NCBI RefSeq assembly: GCF_000787775.1 | Contig: NZ_BBPM01000025.1 | Location: 1 to 35,385, forward strand | Direction of reading: 5' to 3' | Length of the DNA: 35,385 bases | From: Streptacidiphilus carbonis | Lineage (GTDB): Bacteria; Actinomycetota; Actinomycetes; Streptomycetales; Streptomycetaceae | Part shown: one piece after another, positions 18,601 through 24,938 of the stretch | How positions within the stretch are numbered: the first letter of the stretch is position 1 | How the letters are laid out: the number at the start of each line of letters is the position of its first letter | Position numbers and translations under genes: made by a program | Notes under the pieces: model-generated | Databases searched by the model: none | Told to the model about the DNA's origin: nothing | The model's input: the letters and a program-made list of their open reading frames with translations, nothing else

Positions 18601-18669
18601 GGCAAGGTCGACCTGTACGTCAACGCCACCACCCATGTGATCGCCGACGTCTTCGGCTACTACATGTGA
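15616..18669 (+). CDS. Secreted S53 (sedolisin/kumamolisin-type) serine-carboxyl protease with three C-terminal PTRxLDTR repeats
   Basis: The 1017-residue product has a signal peptide (about 1-40), a pro-kumamolisin activation domain (about 75-220) and an S53 catalytic domain (about 255-640). Catalytic residues are in place: Glu333 and Asp337 in GIESLLDIED, the oxyanion Asp433 in SGDDGASD, and Ser558 in GGTSGAAP. Sedolisins are acid-active endopeptidases that mature by removing the propeptide. After the protease come three tandem repeats of about 120 residues starting near 655, 779 and 904, each opening PTRLLDTR or PTRILDTR and ending in DVxGYY or similar. The same repeat ends two other secreted proteins in this window and may attach proteins to the wall or a polymer (inference). 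GAGGAG lies seven bases before the ATG at 15616; upstream in-frame GTG 15541 would bury the signal peptide. Confidence 0.93.
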   Translation: MPRRVNAALGGHAGKVALIAATAAAALFVGTTAAGAASFGPSGPSGTSAGSAVPQRVGAAARIPVGAVRTGAPAGGTHLTLSVGLEPRDTAALKAFVAAVSTKGSAQYHHYLAKGQFAAAFGPTADTVAKVTASLKAEGLNPGKVSADGLSIPVTTTLATAAHAFGTSFAGYRLKDGSTGYANSTAPQLAGNIAGYVSGVAGMDSLIRVHASHGSLSTAATAPTSTSTAGAVSSRTTTGGPQLCSAGTQALSSLGSDGHGYYSAGNLAASYGMEHTSTSGSGVTIGLLELEGFSSSDVAAYQSCYGTKAAVSTYKVDGGAKVAPNPDQNIGIESLLDIEDVVGLAPGASIIDYEGPDATVLDANGKATPNTAFTDDNLEHVYQAMIVDDRAQVLSTSWGGCELETSGALINAENYYFMEAAAQGQTVLAASGDDGASDCATKTGTSDVLTASADDPAGQPFVTGVGGTNLTGSPASARSTWNSGDGASGGGVSVWSVPNGSGLDYQSGFTGAGYTATPCGATSTSTCRQVPDVAALADPANGYALYSGGGWGRLGGTSGAAPTWAALTAIADTQSACKANGPLGFINPALYAAARSSYAADFSDITIGSNDIGNGGYSAGTGYDLATGLGEPKAAALTTSLCGSLTAPATGSGTYHAVTPTRLLDTRTGSIVPADGMTGVQIEGNAGIPATGVTSVVLNVTVTGTTGPGYLTAWGDGTTRPKTSNLNWVKGQTIANLVTVPVAADGAVDFFVAGSTQVIADVQGYYTNDTSGLTLSTQTPTRILDTRSAVGVSTSTPVTNGTISLKVDGLNGVPATAKAVVLNLTAVHTGSAGYLAAYPEGSAVPTVSNVNWSAANTVIAGLAIVPVGADGNVSIKVAGTGDVLADVFGYFSADAGGSSFTGTTPTRLLDTRAMVGVGTTTPLAGGNSVALQVTGRAGVPTGIKAVVLNVTVVGGATGGYLTAWADGSARPGSSNLNWSNSNPIPNQVIVPVGADGKVDLYVNATTHVIADVFGYYM

Positions 18670-18729
18670 CACCCCGCTGAGCGCTGGACAGCGAACCGCG
18701 GGACAGCGGAACAGCGGAGAGTGAGCAGC

Positions 18730-18769
18730 GAAGGCCCTGCCGACCGGTGATCCGGTCGGCAGGGCCTTC
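18730..18769. terminator. Bidirectional terminator between convergent protease and phosphatase genes
   Basis: A perfect 18-base stem (arms 18730-18747 and 18752-18769) encloses the loop TGAT. It lies between the stop of the S53 protease and the stop of the leftward acid phosphatase and can serve both transcripts. Confidence 0.9.
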
Positions 18770-18787
18770 GCCGTCGGTGCTGCCGGC

Positions 18788-19447
18788 TCAGTCCAGCAGG
18801 CCGTCGTAGTCCGGCAGCTTGAAGGTGGCGTCGGCGTAGCCGCCGGCCAGGTCGCTCGCGCTGTTGCCGACGTTGGCGACGACGTCGTAGCCGTCGGCCT
18901 CGATCTGCTTGCGGGCCGCGGTCTTGAAGGACTGCAGCGACTCCAGCAGTTGCAGCGGGTTGCGGCTGTACAGGCCGTCGACGGTGTAGCCGACCGAGGT
19001 CAGGTTGTACTTGCTGACCAGGTCGATCAGGTCGGGCCGGCCGGTGACGAAGAAGACCTTCACCCCGTGCGCGGTGGCGTACTGCGCCAGCGCGAGGACC
19101 GGCGGGGTGGCCGGGACCGGGTAGCTGGACGGGTTGAAGTAGGAGGCCAGCGAGGTGTTGTCGATGTCCAGCACGATGGCGGGCTTCCCGCTGAAGGAGG
19201 CCGCCGCGACGCGCTGCTGCAGGTAGGCCTGGGCCGGGGCGGTCGCCGTACTGACGTCGGCGAGCCAGGTGGCGTAGCTGACCGTGCCGGCGCTGGTAGC
19301 GGCGCCGGCACTGGCGCTCGCGACGGCGGCGCTGCGCACCGGCGCCGAGGCGGCGGCCTGGCCGGCGAGGCCCAGGCTCAGCGCGGCGGCGCAGGCGGCG
19401 GCGGTCGCGACGGCGGCGATCGGGCGGCGTGCGGCATTCGTGGCCAT
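18788..19447 (-). CDS. Secreted HAD-superfamily acid phosphatase (class IIIB type)
   Basis: The 219-residue product has a signal peptide (about 1-34) and the four HAD motifs. DIDNT (94-98) carries the nucleophile Asp94 and the acid/base Asp96, VTGR (134-137) gives the motif II Thr, Lys175 is the likely motif III base, and NVGNSASDL (192-200) gives the metal-binding acidic motif IV with Asp199. This arrangement matches the plant-type/class B acid phosphatase group (subfamily IIIB), which hydrolyses phosphomonoesters outside the cytoplasm. The ATG at 19447 is preferred; a TTG 21 bases upstream is less likely. It is followed by the metallophosphatase on the same strand upstream but separated from it by a hairpin, so the two are probably transcribed apart. 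A role in phosphate scavenging is inferred. Confidence 0.9.
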   Translation of the reverse strand: MATNAARRPIAAVATAAACAAALSLGLAGQAAASAPVRSAAVASASAGAATSAGTVSYATWLADVSTATAPAQAYLQQRVAAASFSGKPAIVLDIDNTSLASYFNPSSYPVPATPPVLALAQYATAHGVKVFFVTGRPDLIDLVSKYNLTSVGYTVDGLYSRNPLQLLESLQSFKTAARKQIEADGYDVVANVGNSASDLAGGYADATFKLPDYDGLLD

Positions 19448-19552
19448 GACCGGTGGTCCCTCTCTCAAGACGGCTCGGAGTCCGCACGCTTCCGGTCCCG
19501 GCGGAACTCCGAAGAACGCGGAGATGGCCGTCGTCTGATTCGCTCATGACAT

Positions 19553-19568
19553 CTTACTCCCGGGTAAG
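19553..19568. promoter_or_regulatory. Imperfect palindrome in the acid phosphatase promoter region
   Basis: CTTACTCCCGGGTAAG is nearly palindromic, with CTTAC/GTAAG outer arms and one internal mismatched pair. It lies about 106 bases upstream of the acid phosphatase start. The form suits a dimeric repressor, but no regulator can be named. Confidence 0.35.
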
Positions 19569-19583
19569 TCCCGTGAGCAGAAC

Positions 19584-19615
19584 GGCCCCTGACCCGCCTG
19601 GACGGGTCAGGGGCC
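19584..19615 (-). terminator. Hairpin after the metallophosphatase gene
   Basis: Arms GGCCCCTGACCCG (19584-19596) and its complement (19603-19615) form a perfect 13-base stem with a six-base loop, 24 bases past the leftward metallophosphatase stop. It should separate that transcript from the acid phosphatase gene. Confidence 0.8.
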
Positions 19616-19638
19616 GGGCCTGAAGGAGCGTCAGCCGG

Positions 19639-21264
19639 TCAGCCGTGGCCGTCCGAGCGCTTGCGGTGCATGGTGAACTGCTCGAAGACCGAGAGGTTCC
19701 CGTGCGGCATGTTGACGTTGTAGTAGGTCACCCGGAGCCGGGTGGTGTCGCCCGGGTGGCGGCCCGGGTCGACGGTGAAGGCCGCGAAGCCGTAGGGGTG
19801 TTCGGTGTCCCGGACCCCGGCCCAGACCGCCTGCTCCTTGACGTAGGTCGAGGTGCGCTTGCCGTTGGAGCCCGCGGTAGCCGAGACGGCGGTGATCACC
19901 TTGGCACTGCCGTCCTTGAAGAACGACTGGTTGGTGGTGCCCGACACACCGCCGCCGCCCAGCACCATGTGCACCGTGCCGAGGTCGGAGTCGATGTCGT
20001 CGGTCGCTGTGGAGGCCGGGTTGGGGGTGAGCGTCTCGCTGCCGGAGACCACGCCCCGGACCGCCAGCGAGCGTTCGTAGTTGTGCTCGTGGCCGCAGAC
20101 CACCAGGTCCACGCCGTACCGGTCGAACAGCGGGCCGTACTTCTGGCGCAGGCCCAGGTCGGCGCCGTTGGCGTCGGAGGAGCTGATCATCACCTGGTGC
20201 ATCGCGACGACGATCCAGTCGATCTCGCGGGAGGACCTGGCGGCCTTCAACTCCCGTTCCAGGAAAGACAACTGACGTCCGCCCGAGTAGCCGCTGATGT
20301 AGATGTCACCGCCGTCCTGAAGGCAGTTGTCATCGTTCTGCAGCACGATCACCCGGACCGATCCTGCGGTGAACGCGTAGTAGAGACCCGCCAGTTCGGC
20401 GTCGGTCTCGGTCGAGGGCAGCGAGAAGTAGGCCTGGTAGGCGCCCAGGCCGATGGGGCCGTTGGCGCTCTCGATCTCGTGGTTGCCGGCCGCCGGCATC
20501 CACGGACGGAAGCGGGCCGAACGGGAGTTGTTGGTGAAGAAGTTGTTCCAGGTACGGACCCGGTCCACGTCCAGGTTGGCGTAGCAGAGGTCGCCGTTGA
20601 GCAGGTGGAACAGCGGTGCGACCTGCTCGATGCCGGCCACGATGTCCTTGGAGGCGGGCGTGGAGTTGGCGTCCATGCCGGAGGGGCCGGCGGCGGTCCA
20701 GGTCACCTCCGGGGTCGCCTGGTCGCCGAAGCTGGTGAAGGTGAGCGGTGCCCGGCCGCGGGGCGCGGTGCGGAAGTTGCCGCTGTCCGGCGTGGTGCCG
20801 CGGTGCGACACCAGGTAGACGTAGTCGGTGGCGGGCTTCAGCCGGTTCAGCTCGGCGTGGTGCACGTACACCGTGCGGCCGGACTTGCCGTCGACATAGG
20901 TGCGGGTCCGCGCGCTCGCGCTGGAGCCGAAGCCGCCCTGGAGCGTGCCGTACTGCACCCGGGGCCTGTCGACCGCGCCGTCGGTGATCCAGGAGACCAC
21001 CATCTGGCTGCTCGGGTCCGCGCCGAAGGTCAGGTGCAGCCCCTGCACCGGCGGCGCGCCTGCGCCGTCCAGGGTCGGGATGAAGGCGGTGGATCCGGAC
21101 CCGGCCGTCCCTGCCGCGCCGACCTCCCCGGTCGCCGCCTCGGCGGTTCCGGCTCCGAGCAGCGGCACGGCCACCGCCCCGGCCCCTGCGGTGCCCAGAA
21201 GTCCGAGGGCGTGACGGCGTGAGAGCCCTCCGGGCTCCCCTGCGGATTCGTGCTGTGAGTCCAT
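19639..21264 (-). CDS. Tat-exported purple acid phosphatase-like metallophosphoesterase
   Basis: The 541-residue product has a twin-arginine signal (GLSRRHALGLLG, Arg16-Arg17, then a hydrophobic stretch to AEAA). An N-terminal fibronectin-like domain typical of purple acid phosphatases spans about 70-170. The dinuclear metal site can be followed through the catalytic domain: Asp181 (FGDQ), Asp225 and Tyr228 (NGDLCY), Asn261-His262 (GNHE), His356 (AMHQ), and His392 and His394 (CGHEH). These match the full ligand set of the family. Export through Tat suggests folding and metal loading in the cytoplasm, then hydrolysis of phosphoesters outside. GGAGG is six bases before the ATG at 21264; the longer open frame upstream lacks such a site. 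A possible PHO box lies 46-67 bases upstream of the start. Confidence 0.93.
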   Translation of the reverse strand: MDSQHESAGEPGGLSRRHALGLLGTAGAGAVAVPLLGAGTAEAATGEVGAAGTAGSGSTAFIPTLDGAGAPPVQGLHLTFGADPSSQMVVSWITDGAVDRPRVQYGTLQGGFGSSASARTRTYVDGKSGRTVYVHHAELNRLKPATDYVYLVSHRGTTPDSGNFRTAPRGRAPLTFTSFGDQATPEVTWTAAGPSGMDANSTPASKDIVAGIEQVAPLFHLLNGDLCYANLDVDRVRTWNNFFTNNSRSARFRPWMPAAGNHEIESANGPIGLGAYQAYFSLPSTETDAELAGLYYAFTAGSVRVIVLQNDDNCLQDGGDIYISGYSGGRQLSFLERELKAARSSREIDWIVVAMHQVMISSSDANGADLGLRQKYGPLFDRYGVDLVVCGHEHNYERSLAVRGVVSGSETLTPNPASTATDDIDSDLGTVHMVLGGGGVSGTTNQSFFKDGSAKVITAVSATAGSNGKRTSTYVKEQAVWAGVRDTEHPYGFAAFTVDPGRHPGDTTRLRVTYYNVNMPHGNLSVFEQFTMHRKRSDGHG

Positions 21265-21633
21265 GGTGTTCCTCCAGGCAGGCGCAGCGGACCGCCCAAC
21301 CCTGCTGCCCGCCGGTGACGGCACAGTGAATGAGGCCTTTCGCCCAGCCATGCACCTGACGTCTCATCACACCCACGACCGCCCGTTCAGCCCGCCTTCA
21401 CCCACGGCCGTCCCGCGTCACCGCCCTCCCGGCGCTGGTCACGTCCCTGTCGGCGGTGCGGTGGCGGGTCCGGGAACCCCGAGCCTGTCAGTGGACTGTG
21501 GCTCTTCTTCTCATCCGCCCTCCAGGCCGGGCTCACTCACGGCCCCACTGGCCCAGGGTCCTGCCGGAACCGTACAACGCGCCACCGCGTCGCATAGGCA
21601 CTGCCGCAAACCAAACTGGACGAGGGAAAAGTC
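21265..21633. other. Divergent intergenic region between metallophosphatase and lipoprotein genes
   Basis: No gene is seen in these 369 bases. They must hold promoters for both flanking genes. Two pairs of adjacent 11-base units resembling the actinomycete PHO box are present: one on the minus strand at 21310-21331 (annotated separately), and a weaker one on the plus strand at 21385-21406 (GTTCAGCCCGC then CTTCACCCACG). Nothing else stands out. Confidence 0.6.
21310..21331 (-). promoter_or_regulatory. Candidate PHO box before the metallophosphatase
   Basis: Read on the coding strand, ATTCACTGTGC and CGTCACCGGCG are adjacent 11-base units. Compared with the Streptomyces PHO-box unit (G-G/T-TCA-YYY-R-G/C-G) they match at about 7 and 9 of 11 positions. 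The place, 46-67 bases before the start of a secreted phosphatase, suits PhoP activation. The match is partial, so this is tentative. Confidence 0.4.
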
Positions 21634-22323
21634 ATGCGTCGCACCATTGTCCTGGCGATGTGTTCGGGCGTACTGGTCGCTGTCACCGCTTGCGCCGCAC
21701 CCGCGCAGCAACAGGGGGCGGCGACCGCCGCAACCGCTCCTCCGCAGGCGGTGGCGACAGAGCAGGCCCCCAGTTCTGTGACCACGTCCACGAGCGCGAT
21801 CCCGAGTCCCAGCACAGGCAAGTCGTGCCCGACCCCCTCCCAGTGGACCAGCGAAGCCGCACCGTCATCGACGGCGACACCGGGCAACACGCCGCAGGCC
21901 GAAGCGCTCGTCCAGGCCCTGAACAAACAGGAGTTCGGCGCGTACACGGACATCTGGGGCACGGCCATCACCGACTACCCCGCAGGGCGGGTCGCGCTCT
22001 GCGTCACCGACCCCGCGCGCGGCAAGGAGCTGGCCCAGGCGGCCAAGCAGGCCGACCCGACCAAAGACCTCACCCGGCTCGACATCTACCGCTGCCGCTA
22101 CTCCCAACGCACCCTGCAGGCCGCCGCCGCCAAACTGATAGCCTCCGGGCCGACGATCGCCGGGTACCCGGTCTACCAAATCGGCTCGGTCCAGGACGAG
22201 TCCGGCATCGAACTCGACACCAACCAGGCAGGCACCACCTCCACCGCCCTCCGCAATCACATTGCAGCGGAACTGGGCAGTATCCCCTTCGTCATCATCA
22301 AGGGCGAGCCAGCCGCCGATTAG
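21634..22323 (+). CDS. Lipoprotein of unknown function
   Basis: The 229-residue product has a lipoprotein signal peptide with lipobox VTAC (Cys20). A long Ala/Thr/Ser/Pro/Gln linker (about 21-90) spaces the folded part from the membrane. The folded part, about 90-225, has alternating helices and strands (AEALVQALNKQEFGAYTDIWGT, GRVALCVTDPARG, RLDIYRCRYSQRTLQAAAAKL, ending SIPFVIIKGE) and three Cys, at about 65, 127 and 155. I do not recognise a family. GAGGG is seven bases before the ATG. It stands alone on the plus strand, diverges from the metallophosphatase and converges on the zinc-ribbon gene. Export and lipid attachment are well supported; function is not. Confidence 0.85.
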   Translation: MRRTIVLAMCSGVLVAVTACAAPAQQQGAATAATAPPQAVATEQAPSSVTTSTSAIPSPSTGKSCPTPSQWTSEAAPSSTATPGNTPQAEALVQALNKQEFGAYTDIWGTAITDYPAGRVALCVTDPARGKELAQAAKQADPTKDLTRLDIYRCRYSQRTLQAAAAKLIASGPTIAGYPVYQIGSVQDESGIELDTNQAGTTSTALRNHIAAELGSIPFVIIKGEPAAD

Positions 22324-22490
22324 TGAGCCGTGAGCTTGACGTCGTTACCTGACTGCTGCGTCTCCTGCCGGTGTCCGCCATGAACCGGTACGCGGCCACC
22401 GCCGCACCCACAGCCGACTCATTGGACCCGGTTCCGTGATGAGCCCAGCCGGGCGAAGGGCACGCACACAGCCTGCACGCCGACTGGTCC

Positions 22491-22859
22491 TCAGAGGTGC
22501 GTCTCTTCCCACTCCGGCTCAAGAGGGTCATAGCGCTTGAGTACCACCCCGTCCGGCAGTCCGAGCCTACTGGCGACCTTGCGCCGCTCCCGCACCTCGG
22601 CGCTGCTGCGGGGTCGGAAGCCTGGCCCGCCGCACCCGCAGGAGTGGAAGGTCAGGCCAGCTTGCAGCGTCGCCTCCAGTGCTCGCCACGCCGACCCGTC
22701 TCTTCGACGCGGGATCGCAACGTCAAAGCCTGCATTGATCATGATCTGCCCGCAGCGAGGGCACCTGTGATCACGTGACGGGGTGGCGTCCTGCTTGAAG
22801 GATGCCCGGCACGGCAGACAGACGTAGTGCCCCTTGTAGGGCCTCGCGTATCGACACAT
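22491..22859 (-). CDS. Small zinc-ribbon protein
   Basis: The 122-residue product begins MCRYARPYKGHYVCLPCR. Two CxxC knuckles, Cys14/Cys17 and Cys33/Cys36 (HRCPRCG), should bind one zinc ion in a ribbon. A second, looser pair lies at Cys74 and Cys76. The C-terminal half is basic and contains a likely helix (SSAEVRERRKVASRLGL). Proteins opening with this MCRYAxPYKGHYVC phrase are familiar from Streptomyces genomes but uncharacterised, as far as I know. ATG 22859 is chosen from that conserved start; no good ribosome site precedes it. It diverges from the three-gene operon starting at 23010, which might share its control region. Nucleic-acid binding or protein contact is possible; no catalytic motif is visible. 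Confidence 0.8.
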   Translation of the reverse strand: MCRYARPYKGHYVCLPCRASFKQDATPSRDHRCPRCGQIMINAGFDVAIPRRRDGSAWRALEATLQAGLTFHSCGCGGPGFRPRSSAEVRERRKVASRLGLPDGVVLKRYDPLEPEWEETHL

Positions 22860-23009
22860 GCCGACAGGGTAGAGACGGCCTCCCCCGGAGACCACCGCTT
22901 GCGCACGGCAGTTCGGGCGGCGGCCGTGCTCATCGGTTTGGAAATCGCCTCCTGCGGTAGAGTCCCGGAACCGATACCGGCATGAACCGGGAAGGGGTGG
23001 AGCGGACTG
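22860..23009. promoter_or_regulatory. Divergent promoter region, zinc-ribbon gene and unknown operon
   Basis: These 150 bases separate outward-reading genes. On the plus strand TAGAGT (22958-22963) is a good -10 candidate about 46 bases before the operon start; the matching -35 is poor (GGTTTG). No convincing operator repeat was seen. Confidence 0.45.
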
Positions 23010-23396
23010 ATGCCCCGTTATGACCACTACTCGCGGGAACACCTGGAAATGCTGCGGCGCCTGGAGGAGGCGAAGCCGTCCCGCCTCCTCCAGCGGCCCG
23101 ACTCGCCGCACATGGGCACCCTCTGGGAGGGTCGGTACACGGTGGTCGGCGGGCGTCTCGCGCGGTGGGTCCGCATCGTGCCCGGTTTCCGGGCGAGGGC
23201 GCGTCGCGCCGAATACGTCGTGGAGATCGACCGCGCGGAGGTCAAGACCATCAACTTCCGCCTTGAGGACCCGTCCGGTGAGGTCGTCGCAAGGATCCGC
23301 TTCAACGTGTCGGGTGCGTTCAAGGGCATGACATACCGAGAACTCACCGCCAGGGCCGCGACGGTCATGCCGGCCGACCTGCGCAAGCAGGGCTGA
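23010..23396 (+). CDS. Hypothetical protein, first gene of an unrecognised operon
   Basis: The 128-residue product has a charged helical start (HYSREHLEMLRRLEEAKPSR), then a stretch that should be beta-rich: GRYTVVGG, RWVRIVPGF, AEYVVEIDR, KTINFRLED and EVVARIRFNVS. It ends with a helix (YRELTARAATVMPADLRKQG). There is no signal peptide, membrane segment or known motif. I do not recognise the family. The ATG at 23010 has GGAG seven bases upstream. Its stop is three bases before the next start, so the two genes are probably translated together. The alternating charge and strands would suit a small binding or accessory protein for the larger partners downstream. Confidence 0.75.
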   Translation: MPRYDHYSREHLEMLRRLEEAKPSRLLQRPDSPHMGTLWEGRYTVVGGRLARWVRIVPGFRARARRAEYVVEIDRAEVKTINFRLEDPSGEVVARIRFNVSGAFKGMTYRELTARAATVMPADLRKQG

Positions 23397-23399
23397 TCG

Positions 23400-24938
23400 A
23401 TGCAGAGGCTCGGATTCTCGCACTTCCACCCCGATTTCACCTGCGACTTCTTCCGCGAACTCGACGATCGCGGCCGCTACAGCTACGAGGACTTTGCGCA
23501 GTTGTGCGCCACGGCACCGTCCGGGCCGTTGACGGGGGTGTGGATGTCACACCACATCGAGCCGCGCGTGGCCTTCCCACAGCTGTATCCCGTCGTGGTG
23601 ATCGACGACGGCACGGACGTCTTCGTGCGGAGCCTGCCAGGAACCGAGCGACACCTGACGATGAGGCTCAGCCGCGAGTACGACCTCGAACTCAGCGGGC
23701 CGCTGGTGGTCCACTGGCCGGGCATGTCGCGCCTCTTCGATCCGTCCTTCCACGAGCACATCCGGTTTCCGGTCCCGGACCGCAGACACAAGCGGCTCAG
23801 ACTCCTGGACGGCGAGTGGCAGCGCAGGGACATGCTCGCCTTCGAGGGGAGAGTCCGTCCGACCGCAGCCGAGCGCTCGGGCCGGCGATGGTGGTTGCGC
23901 CGCTTCACGACGTCGCTGGACCGGGCGAGCCTCGACCAGTTCGTCGACGTGCCGCCGGCGCCGCCCGCGCCGGCCGGCCGGACGCGAGTACTCGCGGGGC
24001 CAGCTGGGCCCGCGGTGCCAGATCCGGTGACGCCGTTGAGCGAGGCGCTGAGCTACCTCCTGTATCCGGATGCCGGAGTCGTCTGGCACGCCGCGGCCAG
24101 GCAGGCCGCGCGGCTGCTCGCGCCGGCCTGGCAGGAAGTCGAAGCCGACGAGTACGCGCAGGACCGACTCGAGTGCCTGGCACTGACTGTGTACGCGCTG
24201 GCGGATGAGACGATCAACGCGCCCGCGATGGTGCCGGTCCAGGCGATTCGCAACGCGCTGAAGCAGGCGGTCCAGCAGATCGCCGACTCCGATGACGGAG
24301 AGCCGCAGAAGCTCAAGTACCGGATCATGGATGCGCTGCTCTGGACCGACCGTACGGGCGCGGTGCCCGGTGACGCGGTCGGTCGCCCGTCGGTCCACGA
24401 GCTGTACTCGAGGCTGATAGTGCCGGACTGGCACATCGGCCAGGACCGGCCGTACCTCCCGCTAGGACCGTCGGTCATGGTCGCGCTGCTGCCCTGGCTC
24501 TCCGACCGGCTGTCCCGAATTGACGAGACCGGGCTCCGACCGGCGCCGGAGCCGGCCGGCACGCTGACCGTCAACGTGTCCGGGAAAGTCTGGACCGCGG
24601 CGTCGGTGGGCACGGCCGACACCAGGAAGTTCGTCGCCTGCCCGCTGTGCGGGCCGGTGCAGGGCGCGACCATCATCGTCGACCGGGCGGAGGTGACGCT
24701 GGTGTGCGCGAATCGCCACCGCAGCCACCCCAAGGAGCTCTCCGCCCCAGTCGTCCGCCTTGGACTGCGTGAAGCCCTCGCGCACAAGGGGACCCACGTA
24801 GATCCTGCGGCTGCTGGACCGCGCACGGCGAACATCAGGGGAAGCTTCAAGGTGCGACACCGCGTCGCCTACGACCTCAAGCTGCCCGAACGGCCGACCG
24901 ACCAACCAGCTGACCAGGCCGGGCCGTGGTGTCCTTGA
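23400..24938 (+). CDS. Hypothetical protein with C-terminal CxxC...CxxxH zinc motif
   Basis: The 512-residue product is cytoplasmic by prediction, with no signal peptide or membrane helix. Residues about 1-170 mix strands and loops (for example PVVVIDDGTDVFVRSLPG and EYDLELSGPLVVHWPG). A Pro/Ala linker near 180-210 follows, then a helical block (about 210-390). Near the C-terminus, Cys414 and Cys417 (VACPLCGP) with Cys436 and His440 (LVCANRHRSH) form a probable zinc site between strands. No catalytic motif or known domain is recognised. It starts three bases after the previous gene and its stop overlaps the next start. Such overlap argues for a fixed stoichiometry with its partners, possibly as a complex. 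Function is unknown. Confidence 0.78.
   Translation: MQRLGFSHFHPDFTCDFFRELDDRGRYSYEDFAQLCATAPSGPLTGVWMSHHIEPRVAFPQLYPVVVIDDGTDVFVRSLPGTERHLTMRLSREYDLELSGPLVVHWPGMSRLFDPSFHEHIRFPVPDRRHKRLRLLDGEWQRRDMLAFEGRVRPTAAERSGRRWWLRRFTTSLDRASLDQFVDVPPAPPAPAGRTRVLAGPAGPAVPDPVTPLSEALSYLLYPDAGVVWHAAARQAARLLAPAWQEVEADEYAQDRLECLALTVYALADETINAPAMVPVQAIRNALKQAVQQIADSDDGEPQKLKYRIMDALLWTDRTGAVPGDAVGRPSVHELYSRLIVPDWHIGQDRPYLPLGPSVMVALLPWLSDRLSRIDETGLRPAPEPAGTLTVNVSGKVWTAASVGTADTRKFVACPLCGPVQGATIIVDRAEVTLVCANRHRSHPKELSAPVVRLGLREALAHKGTHVDPAAAGPRTANIRGSFKVRHRVAYDLKLPERPTDQPADQAGPWCP

Noticed and set aside
16501..18672. Long minus-strand open frame opposite the S53 protease
   Set aside because: The plus-strand protease has all catalytic motifs and a signal peptide, while this frame has a low-complexity Gly/Ala/Val/Asp composition and no start signal.
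21385..21406. Second PHO-box-like pair on the plus strand
   Set aside because: The first unit matches poorly and the site is about 230 bases from the plus-strand gene it would serve. It is noted in the intergenic entry only.
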